A program made the translations under genes and the position numbers. A stretch of 64,000 nt of DNA, taken from positions 20,901 to 84,900 of the forward strand of contig CAKTBJ010000008.1 in the NCBI GenBank assembly GCA_934533075.1, in the 5' to 3' direction. Source of the DNA: an uncultured Paracoccus sp. (GTDB lineage Bacteria > Pseudomonadota > Alphaproteobacteria > Rhodobacterales > Rhodobacteraceae). Positions within the stretch are counted from its first letter, which is position 1. Each line of letters begins with the position of its first letter. Of this stretch, positions 34,132-43,174 are shown piece after piece. The notes beneath the pieces are model-generated. The model was not told the origin of the DNA and made no database searches. It was given only the letters and a program-made list of their open reading frames with translations.

Positions 34132-37100
34132 CTATTCGCGCGGGCCGGGGTCGAAGACGCGGCCCAGAGGGTCGATGCGAACCTGCCGGGCACGGGCCTT
34201 TTTCAGCGAGCCGGGCGCAAGATAGGTATATTTGAACGGGTCGACATCGTTCGCTTGTGCGTCCCGGGCCTTGAGGGGGCCAGCTTCGTTTGGTGGTGCG
34301 AAGACAATCGTGCCGCTGGCGGAGAATTTGACGACGCGCATCAGCTCGGCCTCCGAACCTTTCCTTTCAACCGCAACCACATCTCCCTGCCGCAGGCTCA
34401 GAACCTTCCTCGCCGCCGGATGCGGACGCCGGTCGGGCGCCTCGGCGGCATGGGCGTCGAACATCGGTACGACATCCGCCTGCCATTTCCCGTCCGGCAG
34501 CCGCCAGACATCGTAGCGGGCATTCGCATCGCCCTTGTAGGCCTTGTAGACCTTGCCCTCGCGGTCGCGGATCGGGATCACGTTCAGCGGCTCGCGCACG
34601 CGAAGGCGGCGGATGCCCTTGAAGACCGGATGCTTGCGCGCGAACTCCGCCAGGGCCTGAGCGAGGGTCTTTTCCGTGCAACCTTTCGCCGCCAGCCGCA
34701 GCGCGTTGCGCAAGGCGGCATCCGCAATGAAATCCGGGTCCGCAATCTGCGCCAGTTTCAGCGAGGCAAGCGGGATGCGATGCACGACGATGGGCAGCTT
34801 GCCATCCGCCGACATCTGCCCGGTCAGACCATAGGCCGTGTCGTTATGCAGCTTGCCCGCAGTCACATCGCGATGGCGAGACGGCTTTGCCCTGCGACCG
34901 TGATCGGGCTTGTGCGAGGTCGTCACCTGGAGCAGTCGTTCGCCCAGTTCCTCGCGAAAGCCCGGCCAAGGCTGCGGCAGGTCGTCGAACATCCGGTCCA
35001 GTTCCTGCGCCTCGGCCCGGCCCGCCGCCGTCGCGATGCCTTGCATCAGCGACAGCGAGGTCACCGCGACCACCGCCGCGTCGATGGCGTGATGGCGATG
35101 GTCCAGCCGGTTCTTTGGAGCGTTGGAATGGGCATTCTCGACGAAATTGTGGTCGGGCAGCAGGCTGTTCAGCCCCCAGACCCGCCGCAGCATCGCCGTC
35201 ATCCGCCCCGGAATGACATCCACCCGCCCGTCGCTGGCGGTCGGATAGAGGCTCCGCAGATATTTCCCCGCGATCCGTGCAAGATATTGCGTATCGGTCA
35301 GTTGGCGCGCGGCGAAACCGCCGTCGCGTTCCATCCGCTCGCGCGCGTCGGGACCGAACCGCCATTGCTTGGACCGGTGCATCCGCGCGACCTGGGCCGC
35401 GATGATGTCCCATTTGTCCGGGTCGTGTCCCCAACGCTCATGGGGCGTCATGTTGCCCTTCTGGCGGTTGCAATGCCGATGGGCCAGGACCTTGTTGCCG
35501 GCGCTGTCGTCCAGCGATTGCGAATAGGGGATGATGTGGTCGATATCGGCCTGGCCGTTGAAAATCTGCTCCATCCCAATCTTCCCGCCGCAATAGGGAC
35601 AGCGGCGGTCCAGCACGTTCGCGGGATTGAGGTCCTTCCACTGGCGCAAGACGGCGCGATTGGCCCCGGTATCGGGACGGCCGGCCTCGATCAGGTCGCG
35701 GCTGTGCTGCTGGGCTGCCTCGGTATCGCGGCGGATGCGGCGCTGATGCTCGGCCTTCTCGCGCTCGTTCAGCTTCAGGTCGCGGGCCAGCTCGATGACG
35801 ATGCGGTCGGGCTTGCCGTGACGGGCGATCACGGCATTGACCAGCTTCTGCAACTGGCGCAGGCCGATATGGACCGTCGGATTCGTGACCTTGCCGTATT
35901 GCCGCTCCAGCGGGTCGCCGTATTCCGCCTTGCCCGGCGCGATCTCGCTGGTCAGGATCTGGCCGTAATAGGGCAGCTCACCGAAAACCTCGCCCGTCCG
36001 ATGGTCGCTGTGGTGGAAGCCCGCGGCATGGGCGGCCTCGCTATAGGTCACCACCCCGGCCTTCAGCGTCGCGATCAAGGCCCGCGTCGCGGTTTCGCCG
36101 AACCGGCCATGACCTTCGGGCAGGTTGGCCCGCGCCACCGCCAGCGCCGCCGCCTCGTCCAGCCCGTATTCCGATTTCAGCCAGTCCAGCAGGACATCCG
36201 GGTTCTCCTCGTTCTGCAAGCGGTCGAGGATGCGCAATTGCTCGTCCAGCGGGAAATGCGGCCAGCGGTTGCCGAAACGCTTCCTGTCGGCCATTTCGGC
36301 GCGAACCTCATCCCCGGCCAGGTCCTTGCGGCTTTCGCTTTCCTTGTTGAAACGCTCGCCCTCGGCCAGCTTGATCTTCTTGCCCAGCGTGGCGAAGCTG
36401 ACCTTCTTCCTGTCGCGCAGCATCAGGATCAGCGCATCGCGCTGGTCCAGCGTCAGCGCCCGCCCTGCCGCCCCGGCCGAGACGATGCGCAACTGGTTCA
36501 CCTCCTCATAGAGCCGGCGCTCCTGGAACAGCGGGTGCGCCTTGGGCAGCCTGCGTTCATCCCGAGGGATGCCGTTCATGCCGGCGAAGGTGCAGTAGCC
36601 CACCTCGGGCGTCTTCAGCGGGCGCTGGAAGAACAGGATGCGATGCAGCGCGGCGCGGGCGTCCTCGGTCAGCAAAGCCGGGTGATGCGGGGCCTGCGCC
36701 CGCCAGATCGCGTCGAATTCGGCGTCCAGGTGGCGACGCTGCGGGTAGAAGTCATAGGCCTGGTTCTCGCCGCCCATGCGGACGCGGGCGGGCTGGCCGG
36801 CGTCGATCCGGTCGGCAAGGAACCGGCCCAGCGTCCGGCCCTGCAACGCCGCGTCCAGCGCCTGCCCGGCGGTGGCGATCTTGCCGTCCTCGGCATCCTT
36901 GCGGCTGCGTTCGGCCTTGCGATTGGACTGGAATCCGCGCCGCGTGTTCAGGTGGAACAGCACCCGGCCGATTTCATGCGGCGACAGCGGCCCGGAAAGC
37001 GCGCGACGGCGCAACTCATAGGGGTCGAGTGCGGCCAGGGCCTTGGCCTGATCGTCCGGCACAGGCTGGCTTCGCCGCCGTCCCCGGTCATCCACGGGTG

Positions 37101-37356
37101 GATTTCCCGGCATCAGGCCAAGCGCGATCAGCTTGCCCAGCAGGGCCGAGCGCCGCCCGAGCGACCTGTCCCGCCGCCGCCGCGCCGCACGCGCCTCCCG
37201 CCGTTCTTCGGCCAGGGGCGCACCCGTCTTGGGGTCGCGCCCGGCGCTTGCCGCCGTGCTGAAGATGATGACGCCGAGGTCGATGATGCGATTGTCGTCG
37301 ATCAGCGCCCAGCCGAGGCTGTTGGTGCCGAGATCGAGACCGAGGGTCGTGGTCAT
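34132..37356 (-). CDS. cas9: CRISPR-associated RNA-guided nuclease Cas9 (type II-C)
   Basis: Effector nuclease of 1074 residues, compact II-C size. RuvC-I LGLDLGTNSLGWALID has Asp8. An Arg-rich bridge helix follows (RREARAARRRRDRSLGRR). RuvC-II RIVIELARDLK has Glu522. The HNH domain DIDHIIPYSQSLDD has His607, followed by NKVLAHRHCNRQKG. RuvC-III HHAIDAAVVAV has His756/Asp759. All catalytic residues are intact. The C-terminal 250 residues should bind the PAM, which cannot be read from sequence. Start 37356 (MTTTLGLD) fits the family; an ATG 17 codons earlier is possible. A 73-codon ORF with a strong ribosome-binding site ends 4 bases before this ATG, suggesting coupled translation. Confidence 0.97.
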   Translation of the reverse strand: MTTTLGLDLGTNSLGWALIDDNRIIDLGVIIFSTAASAGRDPKTGAPLAEERREARAARRRRDRSLGRRSALLGKLIALGLMPGNPPVDDRGRRRSQPVPDDQAKALAALDPYELRRRALSGPLSPHEIGRVLFHLNTRRGFQSNRKAERSRKDAEDGKIATAGQALDAALQGRTLGRFLADRIDAGQPARVRMGGENQAYDFYPQRRHLDAEFDAIWRAQAPHHPALLTEDARAALHRILFFQRPLKTPEVGYCTFAGMNGIPRDERRLPKAHPLFQERRLYEEVNQLRIVSAGAAGRALTLDQRDALILMLRDRKKVSFATLGKKIKLAEGERFNKESESRKDLAGDEVRAEMADRKRFGNRWPHFPLDEQLRILDRLQNEENPDVLLDWLKSEYGLDEAAALAVARANLPEGHGRFGETATRALIATLKAGVVTYSEAAHAAGFHHSDHRTGEVFGELPYYGQILTSEIAPGKAEYGDPLERQYGKVTNPTVHIGLRQLQKLVNAVIARHGKPDRIVIELARDLKLNEREKAEHQRRIRRDTEAAQQHSRDLIEAGRPDTGANRAVLRQWKDLNPANVLDRRCPYCGGKIGMEQIFNGQADIDHIIPYSQSLDDSAGNKVLAHRHCNRQKGNMTPHERWGHDPDKWDIIAAQVARMHRSKQWRFGPDARERMERDGGFAARQLTDTQYLARIAGKYLRSLYPTASDGRVDVIPGRMTAMLRRVWGLNSLLPDHNFVENAHSNAPKNRLDHRHHAIDAAVVAVTSLSLMQGIATAAGRAEAQELDRMFDDLPQPWPGFREELGERLLQVTTSHKPDHGRRAKPSRHRDVTAGKLHNDTAYGLTGQMSADGKLPIVVHRIPLASLKLAQIADPDFIADAALRNALRLAAKGCTEKTLAQALAEFARKHPVFKGIRRLRVREPLNVIPIRDREGKVYKAYKGDANARYDVWRLPDGKWQADVVPMFDAHAAEAPDRRPHPAARKVLSLRQGDVVAVERKGSEAELMRVVKFSASGTIVFAPPNEAGPLKARDAQANDVDPFKYTYLAPGSLKKARARQVRIDPLGRVFDPGPRE

Positions 37357-37360
37357 GCTG

Positions 37361-37582
37361 TCACCGCAGAAAAATATCAGTTTCGTGAACGTGGATGCCG
37401 CGGTCATGAGGACTGCGGGATAGAGCCTGTCCGGGCGGGGTTCTCTCGGGTGCCTCAGCTTGAGGCGGGCGCATGCCTGCCGCCCGTTGCGGCCGGTCCG
37501 CAGTTCTGGAGCGCATCACCGGGAAAATGTCGCTTGCCCGGCGGTGTCGCTTTGCGGCGGAATTGGTCGCGGCATGCTGCAT
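37361..37582 (-). CDS. 73-codon leader ORF translationally coupled to cas9
   Basis: Encodes a basic, proline-rich peptide (MQHAATNSAAKRHRRASDIF, then PERTPPGQALSRSPHDRG) ending ETDIFLR. AAGGAGGAGGTGA lies about 6 bases before the ATG, far better than the site before cas9. Its TGA ends 4 bases before the cas9 ATG. A sigma70-like promoter (TTGTCT-N16-AATAAT) sits just upstream. I recognise no family. It could be a small Cas-associated protein, a leader peptide controlling cas9 translation, or an accessory such as a nucleic-acid-binding peptide. Coding is inferred from signals rather than homology. Confidence 0.6.
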   Translation of the reverse strand: MQHAATNSAAKRHRRASDIFPVMRSRTADRPQRAAGMRPPQAEAPERTPPGQALSRSPHDRGIHVHETDIFLR

Positions 37583-37602
37583 CCGTCACCTCCTCCTTGA
37601 AA

Positions 37603-37630
37603 ATTATTCGGAAAGCAGCCGGGCAGACAA
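37603..37630 (-). promoter_or_regulatory. Promoter of the cas operon (leader ORF-cas9-cas1-cas2)
   Basis: Minus strand TTGTCT (37630-37625), 16-base spacer, AATAAT (37608-37603), followed about 10 bases later by the strong ribosome-binding site of the leader ORF. Its -35 directly abuts the -35 of the divergent tracrRNA promoter, so both polymerase sites share one short segment. Confidence 0.6.
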
Positions 37631-37659
37631 TTGACTTTTCGTTATATTTGTAGATATCT
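37631..37659 (+). promoter_or_regulatory. tracrRNA promoter
   Basis: TTGACT (37631-37636), then an AT-rich spacer and a -10-like stretch GATATC/TATCTG (37653-37660; 16-18 base spacing). Transcription would begin about 37661-37668, right at the anti-repeat. Strong -35, weaker -10. Confidence 0.55.
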
Positions 37660-37660
37660 G

Positions 37661-37741
37661 AAGGCTCAGAAACCGCGGGCTGGCTGTTAACAAGCAGCTT
37701 GACTGCACCAAATAAGGGCAGGGCTACGGCCCTGCCTTTTC
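37661..37741 (+). ncRNA. tracrRNA of the type II-C CRISPR system
   Basis: The anti-repeat starts TCAGAAACCGC (37666-37676), the exact complement of repeat bases 15-25, and continues GGGCTGGCTGT, which pairs with repeat bases 4-14 through Watson-Crick and G-U pairs: a 22-bp duplex. A short nexus-type hairpin follows (GCAG-CTTGA-CTGC, 37694-37706), then an 8-bp terminator stem with TTTT. Length is about 80 nt. It is transcribed divergently from cas9 and in the same direction as the array. RNase III processing of the duplex is expected from the family. Confidence 0.9.
37717..37740 (+). terminator. Intrinsic terminator of the tracrRNA
   Basis: GGCAGGGC (37717-37724), loop TACG, GCCCTGCC (37729-37736), then TTTT: a perfect 8-bp stem and T-run. 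This is also the 3' hairpin held by Cas9. Confidence 0.88.
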
Positions 37742-37761
37742 TATTCGGGGTCTCCCTACGC

Positions 37762-37780
37762 GGCTTTGTTGCACGGATCG
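37762..37780. mobile_element. IS5-like insertion-sequence end, remnant
   Basis: GGCTTTGTTGCACGGATCG resembles the terminal inverted repeat of IS5-family elements common in Rhodobacteraceae (GGCTTTGTTGCA core). I see no matching opposite end or transposase nearby, so it is probably a scar of an element lost or rearranged just beyond the tracrRNA gene. Confidence 0.4.
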
Positions 37781-37994
37781 GCTGATGACCGATTCAATGA
37801 CGGGCATGCCCGATGCAATGCATCCCCGTTCCGGCGCAGTTCCGGCGGCGGAGGCTATTGGTCTCAGGCCGCCGAAACACCCCACTCCGCACCGGCGATC
37901 AGGCACTGCCTGCCCGCCGCCTAGAGCTGGCGGATGGTGACGGCCTCGGCGGCGGCGATGGCCAGGGGGTTCCGCAAGGGCAGAGCGCGGGTCG

Positions 37995-38447
37995 GTGCGC
38001 AAGCTGATGGAGTTGCGCGCGGCGGTCGAGCCGTCGCTGGCCCGCATCGCGGCCGAGCGCGCCAGCAACGCCCGCATCGCCGAGATAGAGGCGGCGCTGC
38101 GCGACATGGAGGCCAGCGTGGATTCGCTGGAGGCCTTCATCCCCCACGACCTGGCGTTTCACGAGCATATCGCCCGCGCCAGCGACAACGAGTTCCTCGG
38201 CGCCCTGAGCAATGTCGTCCGGGATTCGGTGCTGACGACGATGATCGTCTTGCAGGTGCCCGAAAGGATCAGGAAGTCGCGGCTGGGCCTGCACCGCGCC
38301 GTCTACGAGGCGATCGCGACGCGGGACGGCGACCGCGCCATGTCGGCGATGCGGCTGCTGGTGGACGAGGCCAATCGCGACATCGAGAACGTCCTGAAAC
38401 ACTCGCAAGGGCGGAGAAAGGCGGATGATGCCGAAGCCGGCCTCTGA
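37995..38447 (+). pseudogene. FadR/GntR-family regulator lacking its DNA-binding domain (FCD domain only)
   Basis: 150 codons covering an all-helical FCD effector domain: LMELRAAVEPSLARIAAERA at the start, then HDLAFHEHIARASDNEFLGA (metal/ligand His and Asp positions) and LGLHRAVYEAIATRDGDRAM. FCD regulators normally carry about 75 residues of winged helix in front. Here the upstream sequence in this frame (ERGSVRKL) joins at the right place but no helix-turn-helix is readable in any frame. An IS-end scar lies 215 bases upstream, so an insertion or deletion probably removed the 5' half. Possibly still translated from GTG 37995, but it could not bind DNA. Confidence 0.65.
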
Positions 38448-38912
38448 CAGGGCGCTGGAATACCCGGCTTTCGGCAGCGCCATCCCCTTCCCCGCGAGTC
38501 CGGCGGAGCAGCGACGTGCCATCCGGGTCCCCCGCTTGCCTTGCGGTGGGACGCCAACGGGCATTGCGGGATCACAGGCGGCCATCGCCGGGATGGAGGA
38601 GACCATCTCGCGCCGCCACGACGACACCGCCGGCAGGATCGGGGCCTTGCAGGGGCCGACCACAAGCGAACCCGCAGCCATTGCCTCGCCCGCCGACCGG
38701 GACAGCCCGGAACGCTATGGGGTGGTCAGACCGTCATCCCTGCCCCGCAGGCGCAAACGAAGCCGATGCCCCATGCCGAATCCGGTCCGCAGATCATGGC
38801 GCCGGGCAAGCGACGCAGGCGATCGCCGGTCCCCTGCGGCAAGGCGGAAGCGGCGGAAACCGGCGCCGCTTCCACTCGCAGATCCCCGGCCGGCGCGGCA
38901 GGCGCCCTTCCC
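38448..38912. other. 465-base stretch without a supportable gene
   Basis: Between the regulator remnant and the converging secreted-protein gene. Open frames on both strands are short or lack ribosome-binding sites and known motifs. The region may contain further debris of the rearrangement around 37.8-38.5 kb. Confidence 0.4.
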
Positions 38913-40598
38913 TCACTCCCCCGAGAAGCGCGTCGCCAGGCCGCGGCCGGTCCAGTCCTCCATCGCCAGATCCGCCGCGGCGTTGCGGGTCTCGATCCAT
39001 GCCGGGTCAGCGCCAAAGCGCGCATCCAGGCGGGCGAGCAACGACCGCGCCAGCCCGTCCCCGGCCGCGGCCGCCGAGGCCGCCAGCCGGTAGGCCATCG
39101 CATGGCTGCGCGCCACGCCGTCACCCTCGGCATAGGCCAGCGCCGCCGCGCGCAGCGCGGGGGGCGAGGCGAAGACATCTTCCGGGACCGCCATATCCGC
39201 CGCCGCCTGCGCCGCCAGCAGGTCGGCTGTCGCCATGCGCGCCTCGATCCGGTCCAGCAGGACCGGCGCGCGGCTGTCGCCCAGCGCGGCCGCCCGCTGG
39301 GCATGGGCATGGGCGGCGGGCGGATCGCTTTCCGCCGTCAGCCGCGCCACCGTCAGCATGGCCTCGGCGCTGTCCTCCAGCGGGCCGAGCAAGGCGATGG
39401 CGCGGCGGCTGTTCCGCGGCAGGCCGAGGCCATCGGCCAGTGCCAGACCCAGCGCCAGCGGGTCGTCGCCCTCGGGCGCCGCGATCAGCGCCAGCGGCGG
39501 GCTGGGCGGGGCATTGGTGAAAGCGGGCCGCAGAAGGGCCATCGCCGCCTCGGGATCGGGCCATTCGGTGCTGTCGAAGGCCAGCGGACGGTCGGGGCGG
39601 ATTTCCGCGGTCACGCGGCCCGGCCGGGCGATGAAGCCGGCCAGCGCCTCGGCCAGATCCTCCTGGACGGCGCGCAACGCGCTGCCCGGCGCGGCGGTGA
39701 CCACGGCCCGGACCGCATCGGCACCGACCGCATCGGGCGGCAGGATCGGCTGCACCCGCGCCCACAGCCCCAGGTCCTCGACCGAGACATGCGCCGCCTT
39801 CAGCTCGCCGCGCAGGCCGATCTCGGGCGTGGCGGGCGTCGTGGCCGGATTGCCCTTCTTGTCGAAGGTGAAATCCTGCGCCGGCGCACCGCCATAGGGG
39901 TCGCTGCCCCGGCGAATCTCGTCGAGCAGGCGCGGCGCGACCAGGCTGACGTAATCGAACGCCACGCTGGCCTCGATGCGGGCGATGCCGGGGCTGACCG
40001 CCTCGATATCGAAACGCGCGGCGCCGCTGCCGGAGATCTGGCGGGTGTCGATGACCAGCGAGTCCAGCGGGATGGTGTCGCCGCCGGTCACCATGCCGAT
40101 CATGGCCGCATTGGAACCGAAGCAATTCGCCGCGATGCTCAGGCCCGAGATTTCCAGCCGGCCGCGCATGTCCTCGGCGCCCCAGAAGCTCAGCCCCGAC
40201 AGGTCCAGCCGGCCGAGGTCGACCCGGCAATTCCGGTTCTCTCCGATCCCGGCGATGCGCAGCCCGTGCAGGGTCAGGGCGCCGCGGCGGCCATCGACCT
40301 CCAGCGCATCATAGCGGATATCGGCAAGCAGGCGGCCATAGCCGATCCCCGCCCGCACCAGCCCGCCGGCGATGGCCGCCACCGACAGGGCCGGCTCGTC
40401 GCCGCTGCCGGCAGGGGCAGGCGAGACCCCGCCAAGCACGATGGCCGCCGCCAGAGCCAGCGGCGCGAGCTGGACGAATCCCCCCGGAGCCGGCGCCTGC
40501 ACGGCACGGACATATGCGCCGCTCCGGGCCGGCGCGGCCCTTGCGGGCATGGCGGACGGGGCCGTGCCGGAAGTCGGGTAACGGGGCATCGGTCGCAT
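38913..40598 (-). CDS. Large exported protein of unknown function, repeat-rich C-terminus
   Basis: 561 residues. A long N-terminal region leads to a hydrophobic segment (about residues 42-60, VQLAPLALAAAIVLGG), signal- or anchor-like. The middle (about 70-350) is beta-rich with repeated phrases such as LTLHGLRIAGIG and LDLSGLSFWG, reminiscent of AsmA/YdbH-like or pentapeptide-like surfaces. The C-terminal third has helical Ala-rich repeats resembling Sel1/TPR units (AALAYAEGDGVARSHAMAYR, LAASAAAAGDGLARSLLARL). No named family is certain. Start 40598 has AAGGAG upstream; an ATG 32 codons earlier lacks one. Monocistronic. Confidence 0.75.
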   Translation of the reverse strand: MRPMPRYPTSGTAPSAMPARAAPARSGAYVRAVQAPAPGGFVQLAPLALAAAIVLGGVSPAPAGSGDEPALSVAAIAGGLVRAGIGYGRLLADIRYDALEVDGRRGALTLHGLRIAGIGENRNCRVDLGRLDLSGLSFWGAEDMRGRLEISGLSIAANCFGSNAAMIGMVTGGDTIPLDSLVIDTRQISGSGAARFDIEAVSPGIARIEASVAFDYVSLVAPRLLDEIRRGSDPYGGAPAQDFTFDKKGNPATTPATPEIGLRGELKAAHVSVEDLGLWARVQPILPPDAVGADAVRAVVTAAPGSALRAVQEDLAEALAGFIARPGRVTAEIRPDRPLAFDSTEWPDPEAAMALLRPAFTNAPPSPPLALIAAPEGDDPLALGLALADGLGLPRNSRRAIALLGPLEDSAEAMLTVARLTAESDPPAAHAHAQRAAALGDSRAPVLLDRIEARMATADLLAAQAAADMAVPEDVFASPPALRAAALAYAEGDGVARSHAMAYRLAASAAAAGDGLARSLLARLDARFGADPAWIETRNAAADLAMEDWTGRGLATRFSGE

Positions 40599-41501
40599 GA
40601 ATGGCTCCTTCAGGCTCGGATCGGGCATAACAGACGGCAGCCCAACACGGTTTGCAAGCCGAAACCCGGCCCCGGCAACCGGCCCGGCCGCCACCCGCCG
40701 GCCATGCCGCGAGGTCCGGGCCGGTCGCCGGGGAGGGCGCGCGATGTCTACTCATGCCGCAAGGTTCCCTGGCTGCGCGTGATCGCGCCCAAGGGGTCGA
40801 GGCGGCGGTCGATGGCGTTGAGAAGATGCAGATCGAGCGATGAAAGCACTGTTACAGACCTGGGCGGACCCCATCGACAGGGCCAACGCCGGCTTGTTCG
40901 CAATCTTTTCCGCCTGACCGGGCATGGTGCGGCCGGTGACTGAACCATGAAGGGGGGGACACACTATCCGGCGGGGGCTGGGGATTCAGCGGCTGACCAC
41001 AACGCTGGCGGCATTTCGGCGCAATCGGGCGGGGCGCAATCGCCATCAGACGACCGGCCTGCCACCCATCACTATGGTTGCTTGCGATCCGGGTCCGGTG
41101 CCTTGGGTGCCGCCGGCCGGGTTGTGGCCATCATCTGCGGCGCGGGCGTCATGAGGCTCAGGTGTGGTATTCCGGTCAGCTCCGGTTTCATGGCTGTTGT
41201 GAGCCGACGTCACAACATCCCGGATCGCCTGCCGGTTGTGATCGGATTGTAGAGGCCGCACAAACCCGCTTATCCGATTTTACACCCATCCTATGCCAGA
41301 ACCCCGAGAAATGGCTAAGACGGTACGGTCGCCGCCGCGTCTGGAACCGGCGAAGAGCCATCGCTTCCAGCCGGAGGCACCCGTTCATTGTGCTTTGGCA
41401 CCCCGTCGCGCTTGGCCGCAGCAATATCGCTCACCCCTGGAATTGCGGGTCTGCTCTCCTCTCCTGCAAGGCCCGGCACTCTTCCAAGGGCGCATGAAGG
41501 A
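40599..41501. other. About 900-base intergenic region, no gene supported
   Basis: Lies between two minus-strand genes. It contains short frames only, the best being MKALLQTWADPIDRANAGLF (from 40840), without a clear ribosome-binding site. Base composition from about 40950 to 41480 is more mixed than in the flanking genes, which may indicate old mobile DNA, but no transposase or inverted repeat was recognised. Confidence 0.4.
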
Positions 41502-42296
41502 TCACCGCCGCGTGCCGCGACGCCGCAGGACCTCGTAGGCCACCGCGCCGATGACCGTCGCGGCGATGATGACCAGGGCCAGCGCGTTCACCGCCGGGGT
41601 CAGGCCGGTGCGCACCTTGGTGGCGATGAACACGGTTAGCGGCGTCTCGAAGCCGCGCACGAACAGGGTGGTGTTGTAGTTCTCGATGGATTGCAGCACC
41701 GCCAGCCCGCCCGAGGCCAGCAGCGCCGGCCGCAAAAACGGCAGCAGCACCCGCCGGAACACCATGAACCGCGAGGCGCCGAGGCCCAGGGCGGCCTCCT
41801 CCTGCGTGCGGTCGAAGCGTTGCAGGCGGGCGATCACCATCAGCATGACATAGCAGATGATGAAGGTGGATTGCGCGATCACGATCAGGAACAGCCCGCC
41901 GCCCACGCCCACCTGCCGCCACAGGATCAGCGTGGAAATCCCGATCACCACCCCCGGCGTCAGCAGGGGCGAGACCATGACCGCATAGGCGAAGCTGCGC
42001 GCGCGTGCATGCAGCGTGGTCAGCACCAGCGCCGCCGCCGTGCCGACCGGAACCACCACGGCCACCACGCCGAGGGCCACGAGGATCGAGGTGCCCAGCG
42101 ACTGCCACATCGCCCTGTCCGCCCACATGGCGGAAAACCAGTCCAGCGTCGTGCCCTGCCACGGGATCACCGTGGGAAAGCGGCTGGTGTTGAAGGCGGC
42201 GGCGGACATGATGACCAGCGGCATGAACAGATAGGCGATGAACAGCACCAGATAGAGGGCCATCATCGCGCGAAAGATGCGGTCAGCCCAACTCAT
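41502..42296 (-). CDS. ABC transporter permease, PotC type (polyamine-class importer)
   Basis: Inner-membrane permease of 264 residues with six predicted helices. The EAA loop TQEEAALGLGASRFMVFRRV (about 170-190) contacts the ATPase. The PotC-type N-terminal segment MPLVIMSAAAFNTSRFPTVI is present. The ATG overlaps the stop of the PotB-type gene (ATGA). An in-frame ATG 21 codons upstream is unlikely. Last gene of the minus-strand importer operon binding protein-ATPase-PotB-PotC. The family takes up putrescine, spermidine, opines, aminoalkyl compounds and related cations. Confidence 0.92.
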   Translation of the reverse strand: MSWADRIFRAMMALYLVLFIAYLFMPLVIMSAAAFNTSRFPTVIPWQGTTLDWFSAMWADRAMWQSLGTSILVALGVVAVVVPVGTAAALVLTTLHARARSFAYAVMVSPLLTPGVVIGISTLILWRQVGVGGGLFLIVIAQSTFIICYVMLMVIARLQRFDRTQEEAALGLGASRFMVFRRVLLPFLRPALLASGGLAVLQSIENYNTTLFVRGFETPLTVFIATKVRTGLTPAVNALALVIIAATVIGAVAYEVLRRRGTRR

Positions 42297-43174
42297 TTCG
42301 CGACATCCGCCAGGTTGACGCGGGCAATGCGCAGCGTGGCCAGCACCACGGCGAGGCACAGGACCAGCAGGGTCAGCGCATAGGCCGCGCCCCGGTTCCA
42401 GTCGCCACCCTCGAAGAACCAGTTGTAGATGATCTCGGTGAACCAGCGGCTGCCGGGCGAGCCGAGCAAGGCGGGCGCGACATAGGACCCCGCCGCCAGC
42501 ATGAAGGTAAAGACGCAGCCGGTGGCGATGCCGGCCTTGGCATGGGGAATGACCACGCGGCGATGGATGCGCAAGGTGCTGGCGCCAAGGTCGCGCGCGG
42601 CCTCGATCTGCGCCTTTTCCAGGCTTTCGATGGCGTTGTAGATCGGCAGCAGCATGAACAGGATATAGGCATAGACCATCCCGGCCAGCACGCCGCCATC
42701 GCCCTGCCAGCGGATCGGCGCGTCGATGATGCCCAGCCCCAGCAGCGCCGCGTTCAGCGGCCCGCGATAGGCCAGCAGGATATACCAGGCCAGCGTGCGC
42801 AGCACCTCGTTGATGAAGAAGGGGATGACCAGCGCGATCAGGAAGATTTCCAGCTGCCCCGGCCCGGCCCGCTGCGCCAGCCAGAAGGCGATGGGATAGC
42901 AGACCAGAAACGTCACCGCCGCCACCAGCGCGCTGGCCCAGACGGTCTTGAAGAAGATCGCCCGATGAGTCGGCTCACCCGCCAGATAGAGGAAGTTCCG
43001 CAAGGAATACTGGTCGCGCGGCCCGCCCAGTTCCGCCGGCGGCAGGTTCGGGCGCAGCGCATAGTCGATCATCATCAGGTTCGGCGCCAGCACCATCCCG
43101 GCCACCCAGATGACGACAAGGACCAGAAAGACCGAGGCCAACCCGCCGCCGAACCTGCGAAACAGCTCAGCCAT
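42293..43174 (-). CDS. ABC transporter permease, PotB type
   Basis: Inner-membrane permease, 293 residues, with the six-helix bundle of the type I importer fold. The periplasmic loop after helix 1 carries SLRNFLYLAGEPTHRAIFF, as in PotB/PotH relatives. The EAA loop reads KAQIEAARDLGASTLRIHRR. It overlaps both the ATPase stop (8 bases) and the PotC-type start (4 bases), so the operon is tightly packed. Forms a heterodimer with the PotC-type permease. Substrate class (small cationic or amide compounds) is inferred from family. Confidence 0.92.
   Translation of the reverse strand: MAELFRRFGGGLASVFLVLVVIWVAGMVLAPNLMMIDYALRPNLPPAELGGPRDQYSLRNFLYLAGEPTHRAIFFKTVWASALVAAVTFLVCYPIAFWLAQRAGPGQLEIFLIALVIPFFINEVLRTLAWYILLAYRGPLNAALLGLGIIDAPIRWQGDGGVLAGMVYAYILFMLLPIYNAIESLEKAQIEAARDLGASTLRIHRRVVIPHAKAGIATGCVFTFMLAAGSYVAPALLGSPGSRWFTEIIYNWFFEGGDWNRGAAYALTLLVLCLAVVLATLRIARVNLADVAK

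Noticed and set aside
34096..37653. 1185-codon plus-strand frame opposite cas9
   Set aside because: Antisense shadow of cas9, which has all RuvC and HNH motifs on the minus strand.
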